This document shows, one piece after another, positions 1 to 6,443 of a stretch of 28,253 nucleotides of DNA (its first letter is position 1; each line of letters begins with the position of its first letter). This stretch comes from an uncultured Treponema sp. (GTDB taxonomy: Bacteria > Spirochaetota > Spirochaetia > Treponematales > Treponemataceae), in the NCBI GenBank assembly GCA_937893155.1, contig CALBGU010000085.1:1-28253 (forward strand), written 5' to 3'. Below the pieces are notes generated by a model that was not told the DNA's origin, did no database searches, and saw only the letters and a program-made list of their open reading frames with translations. The translations under genes were made by a program, and so were the position numbers.

Positions 1-109
1 TTTCAAAGAAATTGAGTTACCATTTAATTTTATTTAGGGCAACTCTATACTATATCAATTTTAGAGAGTTCCTTTTTCCAGCATACCAAAAATAACACCT
101 CCAAATATT

Positions 110-286
110 TTATTGTTTAACCCAAGAATGCAAGCCGCCTTTAGGACAACCCGTTAATTGAGGTTTTCCTGCAATAAAAGTAGTTGCGGCTCGTCCACAT
201 TTTCTGCAATAATACGTTGTAGCCATAAACACGCCAGTTCCCAAGTTCACAGCATAAGCTGGCTTCACATTCTTCATGTCTTTCAT
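110..286 (-). CDS. small putative zinc-ribbon protein, unknown function
   Basis: I do not recognise a family. The chosen ATG at 286 gives 58 residues. It has GGAGG nine bases upstream, whereas the longer reading frame to 325 would need a TTG without a ribosome site. The C-terminal half carries a CxxC pair (C27, C30) and a later GCPxGGxH motif (C47, H53). This spacing suggests a single zinc-binding ribbon. There is no signal peptide or membrane segment. It lies in a strip of small same-strand genes, 61 bases downstream of the next one, and its leader resembles the leader of that gene. A role in nucleic-acid or protein binding would be guesswork. Confidence 0.6.
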   Translation of the reverse strand: MKDMKNVKPAYAVNLGTGVFMATTYYCRKCGRAATTFIAGKPQLTGCPKGGLHSWVKQ

Positions 287-347
287 ATCTAAAGACCTCC
301 AATCATATATATTTTCAGCAAGCAAACGACTTTAACAAACCCTTGGG

Positions 348-743
348 TTAATATTCGTCTCCGCCCACATATTTGTCTTCCATTTCGTCAGCAATTCCTG
401 CAATCAGCCTCAAACTGTTGTCAATCCATACTGCATCAACACTTTCTAGCAACATTCGGTCGCGGATGAATATATTTTTCCCGCTTTTTACAGCACCACC
501 ACAAACTTTACCTTCCAAATCTTCCAGTAAGTCAAAAATGTCATTCTTGCTTACCATTCCGACAGGCGATGAAATTTCGACGTAACTTGTATCACAACCT
601 TGGTTCTGGTCGCGTTCCAAAAAGACAGCCTGTGTTCTTCCATCAACCATGTCGAAAATGAGTTTGAACATATCCAGTTCTTCATCATAGTCGTACTTGT
701 AATTTGACTGGATATAATCTCGAATTTGCTTCCACGTAGCCAT
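348..743 (-). CDS. hypothetical protein, possibly YbjN/type III chaperone-like fold
   Basis: This is a 131-residue, acidic, soluble protein. The ATG at 743 is preceded by GGGAG at good spacing; the frame extends upstream to a TTG at 779 with no ribosome site. It has an alternating pattern of a helix (WKQIRDYIQ), a run of strands (FKLIFDMV, AVFLER, YVEISSPVG), a helix (DIFDLLEDL) and a C-terminal helix rich in acidic residues. That order and the VEISSPVG stretch are reminiscent of the YbjN / CesT-like chaperone fold. This is fold resemblance only; no catalytic residues can be named. It sits between the small zinc-ribbon gene and a broken membrane-protein gene. Confidence 0.6.
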   Translation of the reverse strand: MATWKQIRDYIQSNYKYDYDEELDMFKLIFDMVDGRTQAVFLERDQNQGCDTSYVEISSPVGMVSKNDIFDLLEDLEGKVCGGAVKSGKNIFIRDRMLLESVDAVWIDNSLRLIAGIADEMEDKYVGGDEY

Positions 744-785
744 ATAGTTCTCCCAATCATGTATTTTTAGCAGATACAAAATCTG

Positions 786-1280
786 TTAATCTCTGAAAAA
801 AATCGCTGTAATTGCAACACAGACAAGTGAAGCAAGGAAAAAGAAAGTGTTCAAACCTCTACCTGTATCGCTGTTCTCTGCTTCCTGAACGTTGTAAGTA
901 CCCAACTTCTGATTTGCATAGCTCGAAACTCCGTTAGCTATAGAGCCAAAAACGGTTTGAGCAAATTCGCTGTTGCCTGATATTTTTTTTGCAATACCAC
1001 CAAAAAAGCCTTATACTCCGCCTTGCATTTCTGCTGCATTTCGTTTGTTCTCTTCGTTTTCGATTTCGATACTAATCCACAAGCACACACCGATTAACGC
1101 TACAATGCCGAAAATTAGCAAAATCCACCACTTCATTCTGAAAGAGAAAAACGCAACCCATAATGCACCGTAAGAGAAAAGAAGCGTTAACCAGCCTTTT
1201 TGGGCGAATGGCTTTTTGCAATTCAGCAATGCACCGAACGACAACACATTTAACACAATCAAAGCAATAATCGAATACAT
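786..1280 (-). pseudogene. membrane protein gene interrupted by an in-frame TAA
   Basis: From the ATG at 1280 the frame codes for 89 residues with two or three hydrophobic segments (SIIALIVLNVLSFGALL, then WWILLIFGIVALIGVCLWI) and a charged tail. It meets TAA at 1013-1011. The same frame then stays open for another 74 codons, to a TAA at 788-786. That second part ends in a further membrane segment (LNTFFFLASLVCVAITAIFF). The combined product would be about 164 residues. The post-stop part has no start codon or ribosome site of its own. I infer one nonsense change in a formerly single gene. Separate short proteins or recoding are less likely. The family is not recognised. A strong promoter lies just upstream. 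Confidence 0.65.
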
Positions 1281-1294
1281 ATATTAACCCTTTA

Positions 1295-1373
1295 TTAGTC
1301 AATTATTATTGTATTTCAGTATTTTAGATTTGTCAATGAATATTTATACAATGGTAAAGGAAAAATTGACTAA
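1295..1373. promoter_or_regulatory. inverted 9-bp sites, candidate operator of the divergent XRE regulator
   Basis: TTAGTCAAT at 1295-1303 and ATTGACTAA at 1365-1373 are perfect inverted copies, 61 bases apart, in the spacer between divergent genes. The right copy contains the -35 element proposed for the XRE gene. The left copy lies between the minus-strand promoter and its gene. This is the arrangement expected for autoregulation with repression of the divergent gene. The regulatory role is inference. Confidence 0.4.
1308..1336 (-). promoter_or_regulatory. sigma-70-type promoter for the split membrane-protein gene
   Basis: On the minus strand TTGACA (1336-1331) is followed after exactly 17 bases by TACAAT (1313-1308). 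This is near consensus and points at the ATG at 1280. An AAAGGG ribosome-site-like stretch follows before the ATG. Confidence 0.7.
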
Positions 1374-1393
1374 GTACAATTAGGGTTTACTAT
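1366..1393 (+). promoter_or_regulatory. promoter of the XRE regulator gene
   Basis: TTGACT (1366-1371) and TACTAT (1388-1393) are separated by 16 bases. The ATG at 1416 follows a GAGGAAG ribosome site. The -35 element overlaps one arm of the inverted repeat described at 1295-1373. Confidence 0.5.
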
Positions 1394-1415
1394 AGAGCTG
1401 GTTAGAGGAAGTTTT

Positions 1416-1712
1416 ATGTTTGGGGAACGATTTAAAAACTTACGGACAAATAGGAGCATAAATCAAGTAGAGATAGCGAAAGTTTTTGGTGTTACGAAAC
1501 AATGTGTGTCGAATTGGGAAAATGAAAATATTATGCCGTCGGTAGATATGCTCGTGAAAATCGCCGATTATTTTAGAGTTTCTGCGGATTATCTTTTAGG
1601 ATTGAGCGAAAATTATGCCTTAAACACTGACGGACTTTCTGAACTGCAAATTGCGCACATTCAAGCGATTATAAATGATATTTTGCAGGTGGAATGTTGC
1701 GCTGTTGGATAG
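1416..1712 (+). CDS. XRE-family helix-turn-helix transcriptional regulator
   Basis: This is a 98-residue protein whose first 65 residues form a typical HTH_3/Cro-CI domain: FGERFKNLR, QVEIAKVFGVTKQCVSNWE (helices 2-3) and PSVDMLVKIADYFRVSADYLLG. The short C-terminal tail has one more helix and no ligand or peptidase domain, so it probably acts as a small dimeric repressor. GAGGA precedes the ATG. It is transcribed away from the split membrane-protein gene, and the shared spacer holds an inverted repeat overlapping its own -35. An intrinsic terminator follows at 1762. Such regulators are frequent in mobile or toxin-antitoxin islands; the neighbouring antitoxin remnant fits that, but a functional link is not shown. 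Confidence 0.9.
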   Translation: MFGERFKNLRTNRSINQVEIAKVFGVTKQCVSNWENENIMPSVDMLVKIADYFRVSADYLLGLSENYALNTDGLSELQIAHIQAIINDILQVECCAVG

Positions 1713-1761
1713 GAATTTAAATAAATTTTTTCATTATTAAAAATCCGCTTGCAAACAAAAG

Positions 1762-1798
1762 CACCCTTGCACTATTTTTCTGCAAGGGTGTTGTTTTG
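1762..1798 (+). terminator. intrinsic terminator after the XRE gene
   Basis: A perfect 10-bp stem (CACCCTTGCA at 1762-1771, TGCAAGGGTG at 1781-1790) encloses a 9-base loop and is followed by TTGTTTTGT. The region is convergent with the antitoxin remnant, so it may also stop minus-strand transcripts. Confidence 0.75.
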
Positions 1799-1800
1799 TA

Positions 1801-1878
1801 TCAGTCTTTATGGTAATGAGTGCCACATTGGGCTATTCGGATTTCATCATCTACAACACGGTAAACTAAGCGATTTTC
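1801..1878 (-). pseudogene. C-terminal remnant of a YoeB/Txe-type toxin gene
   Basis: In the frame shifted relative to the antitoxin, minus-strand 1878-1801 reads ENRLVYRVVDDEIRI followed by AQCGTHYHKD and a stop. This matches the ending of YoeB/Txe mRNA interferases, whose last residues run (E/D)HRLVYxVxDDxLxIxxCxxHY and include the catalytic histidine and the terminal tyrosine. The family is about 84 residues long; only about 25 remain. No start codon or N-terminal part is present. It overlaps the altered 3' end of the RelB-like antitoxin gene, so a deletion fused the two. It cannot encode a working toxin. Confidence 0.7.
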
Positions 1879-2098
1879 GCTCTAGCTGTGCGATACTTTG
1901 CCTGAGATATTTCATATTGTCGCTAGAATAAATATATGGGTCGTCAGAGGCTTTCAGTGCAAAAGGAAGTCCATTCTCTCGAATTGTCGCTTTTACAAAA
2001 GCGGTTATTGCAGATGATACGTTCAATCCGATTGAATTACAAATAAACTCAAATGTACTTTTATCTGCATTATCGATTTTTGCAGAAATCGTCGTCAT
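1847..2098 (-). CDS. RelB/DinJ-family antitoxin with altered C-terminus
   Basis: The 83-residue product starts at the ATG at 2098, six bases after a GAGGGGG ribosome site. It opens with the ribbon-helix-helix pattern of RelB/DinJ antitoxins (MTTISAKID, then a helix, then LNVSSAITAFVKATIRENGLPF). It continues to the usual NMKYLRQSIAQLE helix. After that the sequence leaves the family: about the last ten residues (ending SLPCCR) come from reading the toxin remnant in the wrong frame. RHH antitoxins bind DNA through the N-terminus and the toxin through the C-terminus. I infer it may still bind its operator but has no partner here. Its promoter overlaps the terminator of the upstream 11-gene operon. 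Confidence 0.75.
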   Translation of the reverse strand: MTTISAKIDNADKSTFEFICNSIGLNVSSAITAFVKATIRENGLPFALKASDDPYIYSSDNMKYLRQSIAQLERKSLSLPCCR

Positions 2099-2127
2099 AT
2101 TTCGCCCCCTCATCATCGAATACTTTT

Positions 2128-2156
2128 ATTATACAGACAAAAAACCTCTTCTGCAA
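2128..2156 (-). promoter_or_regulatory. promoter of the antitoxin gene, overlapping a terminator
   Basis: On the minus strand TTGCAG (2156-2151), 17 bases, then TATAAT (2133-2128) leads to the antitoxin ATG at 2098. The -35 box and part of the spacer lie inside the loop and stem of the terminator at 2141-2175. Confidence 0.6.
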
Positions 2157-2175
2157 CATTTGCAAAAGAGGTTTT
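2141..2175 (-). terminator. intrinsic terminator of the mdh-fum-hdr-flx-frd operon
   Basis: AAAACCTCTT (2141-2150) and AAGAGGTTTT (2166-2175) form a 10-bp stem, extended inside by TGCAA/TTGCA pairing. On the minus strand the right-hand side gives a run of six T. It lies 48 bases beyond the flavoprotein stop codon. Confidence 0.7.
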
Positions 2176-2193
2176 CGTTTATGCTCTCAAAAG

Positions 2194-2224
2194 AGCCTGT
2201 GGCTTACAAAAGAGGCTATGCCTC
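2194..2224 (-). repeat. two tandem mini-hairpins directly after the flavoprotein stop codon
   Basis: On the minus strand the stop TGA runs into GAGGC-ATA-GCCTC (2224-2212), then TTTTGTA, then AGCC-ACA-GGCT (2204-2194), then CTTTTG. Each unit is a short perfect stem with an AYA triloop and a T-rich tail. The same family occurs after pheS at 21801-21875, in the same orientation relative to the upstream gene. Confidence 0.7.
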
Positions 2225-3821
2225 ATTTTCTAGCGTAATCAGGGAGAAGCTGAGGAGAGAGCTTTTCGCTCGTAATTCCTGCCGCCTTGCGCTCTGCTTC
2301 AAAGTCATCGAGATGCTTCAACGTCGGCTCTGCGCACTTAGTTTCCTTAGATGCCGCCGCCGCGCTTTTTCCTGCAATGCGACCGAAAACGATGATGTCG
2401 AGCAAGCTGTTTCCCATCAAGCGATTGCGTCCGTGAATACCGCCGACCGCCTCGCCTGCAACAAACAAGTTCTTTACGCAGCTTTCGCAGTTCGCCTTAA
2501 TGTCGATACCGCCGTTCTGATAGTGCAATGTCGGATAAACAAGAATCGGCTGCTTTCTGATGTCGATTCCGTATTTGCCGAACATTCTCAGCATAGCAGG
2601 AATACGCTTTTCGATTGTGCCCTCTCCATTTTTGAGGTCAATCATCGGCGTATCAAGCCACACACCCTCGCCGTTCTGCGTCTTCACGCCGCCGCCTTTG
2701 CGACATTCCTTGATGATAGAAGCCGCTTCAACATCGCGTGTTTCGAGTGGGTGAACGAAAACTTTTCCGTCTTTGTTCACGACTTTTGCACCAAGCGAAC
2801 GCACTTTTTCGGTAACCAATGCACCAAAAATCTGCTGCGGGAAAGCCGCGCCTGTCGGGTGATACTGCAAGCTGTCTTCATAGAGCAATTTCGCGCCTGC
2901 ACGATACGCCAAAACCAAGCCGTCCGCCGTCGCGCCGTAGTGGTTGCTCGTCGGGAATCCCTGATAATGCAAGCGACCCGCGCCACCCGTTGCGATGATA
3001 ACAGTCTTTGCAAGAGCAACAAGGATTTTTCCCGTTTCAATGTTCTGCAACACTGCACCGCACGCCTTGCCTTCGCTGTCTTTGATGATGTCGAGAGCCG
3101 CCGTAAAGTCCACAACTTTAATCGTCTTGTTTCTGTTCAAAACCTCATCACGAAGCGTACGCATAATTTCCGCGCCAGAATAATCTTTGCACGCATGCAT
3201 TCTTTTTCGGCTTGTTCCGCCTCCGTGCGTTGTAACCATACGCCCCGTTTCGTCCTTATCGAACTCAACGCCGAGGTCGTTCAGCCATTTAATCGCCACA
3301 GGAGCATCTGTTACCAGCTCTTCCAAAAGCTCTTTCTTTGCCGCAAAGTGTCCGCCGCCGAAAGCGTCCAAGAAGTGCTGCGCAGGAGAATCGTTCTCCT
3401 TATCTGCCGCCTGAATACCGCCTTCAGCCATCATTGTGTTTGCATCGCCCACGCGGAGCTTCGTTACCAAAAGAACACTTGCACCTGCGTTGTCTGCCTC
3501 AATAGCCGCGCTTGTTCCAGCCCCGCCGCCGCCAATAATAAGCACATCGCTCGTAAAATCTGGCTTTGTAAGGTCAATATCCGCCGCATTGATTCGGCTC
3601 TTTCCCTGCAAAAGCTCAACCAATTCAAGCGGAGCTTTTTCTCCCTTGTTCGGTCCAATGACAAGCTGTGCAAACTGGCTTGCAATGTGGTCTGGGTGAT
3701 ACTCGCTCAATACAGCCTCTTTTTCCTCAGCTGTCAAGCGCGTAGGCTCAAGGGCGGCATTGTATTCGCGGTTCGCCTCTACTTTCTTGATAGATTCGAG
3801 CATTTCTTCACTATAAGCCAT
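2223..3821 (-). CDS. fumarate reductase/thiol:fumarate reductase-type flavoprotein (TfrA/FrdA-like)
   Basis: This 532-residue flavoprotein probably reduces fumarate to succinate. The ATG at 3821 follows AGGGGGA. After an unusual N-terminal extension of about 90 residues comes the FAD motif GGGGAG (97-102), then AEGG (132-135), HPTG (321-324), and GEAVGGIHGRNRLMGNSLLD (457-476). Residues matching fumarate-reductase catalysis are present: H199, R341 (proton-shuttle position in VTEKVRS), H433 and R467. The histidine that carries covalent FAD in FrdA/SdhA is replaced by N128 (DANTMMAEGG), so FAD should be non-covalent, as in soluble fumarate reductases and L-aspartate oxidase. Only about 45 residues follow the FAD domain, so the usual C-terminal helical domain is reduced. 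It is the last gene of the operon, ten bases after its Fe-S partner; no membrane anchor gene is present. L-aspartate oxidase is less likely given fumarase and malate dehydrogenase in the operon. Confidence 0.85.
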   Translation of the reverse strand: MAYSEEMLESIKKVEANREYNAALEPTRLTAEEKEAVLSEYHPDHIASQFAQLVIGPNKGEKAPLELVELLQGKSRINAADIDLTKPDFTSDVLIIGGGGAGTSAAIEADNAGASVLLVTKLRVGDANTMMAEGGIQAADKENDSPAQHFLDAFGGGHFAAKKELLEELVTDAPVAIKWLNDLGVEFDKDETGRMVTTHGGGTSRKRMHACKDYSGAEIMRTLRDEVLNRNKTIKVVDFTAALDIIKDSEGKACGAVLQNIETGKILVALAKTVIIATGGAGRLHYQGFPTSNHYGATADGLVLAYRAGAKLLYEDSLQYHPTGAAFPQQIFGALVTEKVRSLGAKVVNKDGKVFVHPLETRDVEAASIIKECRKGGGVKTQNGEGVWLDTPMIDLKNGEGTIEKRIPAMLRMFGKYGIDIRKQPILVYPTLHYQNGGIDIKANCESCVKNLFVAGEAVGGIHGRNRLMGNSLLDIIVFGRIAGKSAAAASKETKCAEPTLKHLDDFEAERKAAGITSEKLSPQLLPDYARK

Positions 3822-3831
3822 TGCCGTCCCC

Positions 3832-4509
3832 CTATTTCTCGATTTCGCGGCTATTGTAAAGCGCACGAATCTCTGCATCTGATTTTGCCATCATCTCATC
3901 AACAGCCGCCTTGCAATCTCCGTTGTGGATTTCCATAACGCGCTTTTCAAGGTGCTCTGCATTCGGTGTGAGATACTTTCCGTTCAATCGGCGTGCCAAT
4001 TCTGCAACCTGCGGGTGAGAAATACCAGCAGGACAGCGGCTTGAGCAAATACCGCACATAACGCAGTCAAAGCTCTCTTCTGCGCACTTTTTGTATTCGC
4101 CGCGCTGTGCATACGCGATATACTGCATTACGTTCAAGCCCTGCGGACAAGCCTTTGTACAGGCATTGCAGCCGATACAAGAATAAATCTCTGGATAAAG
4201 GCTCATCATAAGCGTTTCGCTTGGCTTCACGTCGTTGATGTCGTATGTGCGCTTGTCGAGCGGGAAGAACGGCAATGTAGCGATATACATACCGTCTTCT
4301 ACTTTCGTCTGGCAAGCAAGAGCTGTGCGAAGACGATTGTCGCCTTTGATGCGGTAAATCGTCGCACACGCACCGCAGAAACCGTTACGGCAACCGCAGC
4401 CACGCTTCAACACATAGCCCGCATATTCCATGGCGTTCATAATTGTAAGGCTTTCAGGAACTTCGTATTCCTTGCCGAAAATATAGATTTTCACATTGCT
4501 GTCAGCCAT
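3832..4509 (-). CDS. fumarate reductase-type iron-sulfur subunit (FrdB/TfrB N-terminal-like)
   Basis: This 225-residue electron carrier is predicted to feed the flavoprotein encoded next to it. An N-terminal ferredoxin fold carries a [2Fe-2S] motif CX4CX2C...C (C40, C45, C48, C66). Two [4Fe-4S] motifs follow: CIGCNACTKACP (C111-C121) and CVMCGICSSRCP (C149-C159). FrdB/SdhB proteins normally have one 4Fe and one 3Fe cluster plus a quinone site. Here both C-terminal motifs have four cysteines, as in HdrC. Methanogen TfrB is similar at the N-terminus but ends in an HdrD-like CCG domain, which is absent here. The operon supplies that domain separately as HdrB. It starts 12 bases after flxA stops. 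I infer that it docks the flavoprotein onto the Hdr complex. Confidence 0.8.
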   Translation of the reverse strand: MADSNVKIYIFGKEYEVPESLTIMNAMEYAGYVLKRGCGCRNGFCGACATIYRIKGDNRLRTALACQTKVEDGMYIATLPFFPLDKRTYDINDVKPSETLMMSLYPEIYSCIGCNACTKACPQGLNVMQYIAYAQRGEYKKCAEESFDCVMCGICSSRCPAGISHPQVAELARRLNGKYLTPNAEHLEKRVMEIHNGDCKAAVDEMMAKSDAEIRALYNSREIEK

Positions 4510-4521
4510 TTTCTACTCCAA

Positions 4522-5367
4522 TCAATACTCGCCAGGCATTTCGCCGAGCTGTTCAAAGCTGAAGACAGGACCGTCTTTGCAGACGAACTTGTTTCCGACA
4601 TTGCATCTTCCGCACTTTCCAACACCGCATTTCATACGCATTTCAAGCGTTGTGTAAAGCTGATTGTCAGGGAATCCCATCTTCTTCAAATTGTCGAGCG
4701 ACAAGTGAATAAGAATCGGCGGTCCACACATAACGATTGTGTAGTTAAGTCCAGGATTTACCTCCTGAACATACGGCGGAACAAATCCGACGTGTCCGTC
4801 CCAGTTTGATTGTTCACGGTCAATCGTGAGATACACTTCAAAGTCCTTCTCTTTTGTCCACTCATTTGCGATTTCGTCATAAGTAACGAGGTCTTCTTTG
4901 CTTCTTGAGCCGTAGATAATCATCACTTTGCCGTAATCGCTTCGGTGAGCGCGAACATAGTTGATGACGCTGTGAAGTGGCGCAAGACCGATTCCACCAG
5001 CAATAAAGCACAAATCTTTGCCCTTGAATACGGTGTCTACAGGGAAACCATTCCCCAAGGGACCGCGCACCAAGATTTCCTGTCCGACTTCTGCCGAATG
5101 CAAGAACTCTGTAACGCAACCGCATTTCTTGATTGAAAATTCCAAATGGTCTTCAACCGTCGGGCTAGAAGTGATAGAAATCATCGACTCGCCAACTCCT
5201 GGCACAGAAAGCATTGCACACTGACCAGGAATATGAACGAACGGCTTTTTTCCGTCAAGACCAACAACGTGGAAAGTCTTAACGTCGCCTGTTTCATCTT
5301 TTATCTTTGTAATCTTGCAGACGTATGGAAACATTCCGCCTTCAAGGTCTGTCATATTTTCACTCAT
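4522..5367 (-). CDS. flxA: FlxA-like FAD/NAD(P)H oxidoreductase subunit
   Basis: This 281-residue protein belongs to the ferredoxin-NADP reductase superfamily, close to AsrB/HydG/PyrK-type subunits. The FAD domain carries SMISITSSP (61-69) and GPLGNGFP (102-109). The NAD domain carries IAGGIGLAPLHSVI (122-135), YGSRSKEDL and CGPP (214-217). A C-terminal [2Fe-2S] motif CX4CX2CX7C has C247, C252, C255 and C263. In Desulfovibrio, FlxA is the NADH-oxidising entry point of the FlxABCD-HdrABC complex. The ATG at 5367 overlaps the preceding stop in ATGA, so translation is coupled. The predicted role is to take electrons from NADH and pass them to the Fe-S subunits and HdrA. Confidence 0.82.
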   Translation of the reverse strand: MSENMTDLEGGMFPYVCKITKIKDETGDVKTFHVVGLDGKKPFVHIPGQCAMLSVPGVGESMISITSSPTVEDHLEFSIKKCGCVTEFLHSAEVGQEILVRGPLGNGFPVDTVFKGKDLCFIAGGIGLAPLHSVINYVRAHRSDYGKVMIIYGSRSKEDLVTYDEIANEWTKEKDFEVYLTIDREQSNWDGHVGFVPPYVQEVNPGLNYTIVMCGPPILIHLSLDNLKKMGFPDNQLYTTLEMRMKCGVGKCGRCNVGNKFVCKDGPVFSFEQLGEMPGEY

Positions 5368-6443
5368 TTCGCTTCTCCGCTGTCCATTGCAGAATTGATT
5401 GCTCTCATCACTTTCACAATGTTAAGTTTCTGAGGGCACTTCTTGAGGCATCGTCCACAGCCTACGCAACCAAATGCTCCATCGTAATCCATCGGATAAT
5501 ACATGAGCTTATGCATAAAACGCTGTCTGAAACGCTGTGCGTGTGTTGTTCTCGGGTTTGCGGCCGCCATTTTCGTGAAGTCGGAATACATACAAGAATC
5601 CCAGCATCTGAATCGTTCAACTTTACTTCCCGTTGGCGTTCCGACCGAAAAGTCGCGAATGTCGTAACACTGGCATGTCGGGCAAACGAATGTACATGAA
5701 CCGCACGCAAGACACATTTCTGAAAGGTTCTCCCAAATCGGCAGATTAAACACTTTCATCATATTCTTGCCTGTGAAATGCTCTAACTTTTCGTTTGCAA
5801 AAGCCTGTTTTTCTGCTCTTTCGCTGATTTCTTTCTTGAGAGAATCAACATCAGCTTTTTGCTCTGCACTCGCCTCATTCAATGCGCTCGAAACTTTTTC
5901 AACAAAAGCAGTTCCCTTATCTGTCAATGGCTGCAGCGTATAGCCGTCTTTTGTCTGCCACGCCTGAACGTCGCCCGCAGGGTTTGCAGGGTCGATTTTC
6001 CAGAGCTTACAGAAACATTCACTCGCCATTTTATCCGCATTGCATGCAAGCGTGATGATTGTCGAATGTTCACGGCGGTTCTTGTAATATGTGTCTTCTG
6101 GCTTGATGTGCATAAAGACACGGTCAAGCGCATTGAAGCTCGCTGCATCGCACGCACGAACACCAAAGACAGCGAAATCTTCATCATCAAGAGGAGCTCT
6201 CTTTGCTTCAACGTGAAGTCCGTCGCGCTTGAAAGAAGCAAGGCTTTCTACTTGTGGGAAGAAAAAATCTTTTGCAGAACGCACCGTGTTCAAATCATCG
6301 CTCATCTTCACGCCGTCTTCATAGCGAGAAAACTCACTCTGACCAGAAGAGTTCTTTACAGGAAGATACAACGCATAAGAGTGTGTAACAGCCTTAAAGA
6401 AGTTATCGATATTTTCATTGCTTACAAAAAGAAACTTGTCCAT
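5364..6443 (-). CDS. Flx-type iron-sulfur protein, AsrA-like (probably FlxB)
   Basis: This 359-residue protein resembles anaerobic sulfite reductase subunit A and hydrogenase-linked Fe-S proteins. The first 220 residues form an AsrA-like domain (FVSNENIDNFFKAV, FFFPQVESL, FGVRACDAASF). Two [4Fe-4S] motifs follow: CLACGSCTFVCP (C244-C254, then CQC) and CVGCGRCLKKCP (C326-C336). In the Flx family two such proteins relay electrons between the NADH-oxidising FlxA and MvhD/HdrA. Its ATG overlaps the previous stop in TGATG, and its stop overlaps flxA in ATGA. That fixes the start and indicates coupled translation. Choice between FlxB and FlxC labels rests on adjacency to flxA and is tentative. Confidence 0.78.
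   Translation of the reverse strand: MDKFLFVSNENIDNFFKAVTHSYALYLPVKNSSGQSEFSRYEDGVKMSDDLNTVRSAKDFFFPQVESLASFKRDGLHVEAKRAPLDDEDFAVFGVRACDAASFNALDRVFMHIKPEDTYYKNRREHSTIITLACNADKMASECFCKLWKIDPANPAGDVQAWQTKDGYTLQPLTDKGTAFVEKVSSALNEASAEQKADVDSLKKEISERAEKQAFANEKLEHFTGKNMMKVFNLPIWENLSEMCLACGSCTFVCPTCQCYDIRDFSVGTPTGSKVERFRCWDSCMYSDFTKMAAANPRTTHAQRFRQRFMHKLMYYPMDYDGAFGCVGCGRCLKKCPQKLNIVKVMRAINSAMDSGEAK

Noticed and set aside
1..2140. Integron cassette array
   Set aside because: Small genes of mixed kind suggested it, but I found no integrase gene and no convincing pair of attC core sites.
2160..3938. A 592-codon open frame on the plus strand
   Set aside because: It lies antisense to the flavoprotein gene, whose motifs are unmistakable. 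The plus-strand product has no family pattern and is rich in Cys, Arg and His, as expected of an antisense shadow.
2223..4509. Standard quinone-linked fumarate reductase or succinate dehydrogenase
   Set aside because: No FrdC/FrdD-type membrane genes are present, the Fe-S subunit lacks the 3Fe cluster pattern, and the flavoprotein lacks the covalent-FAD histidine.
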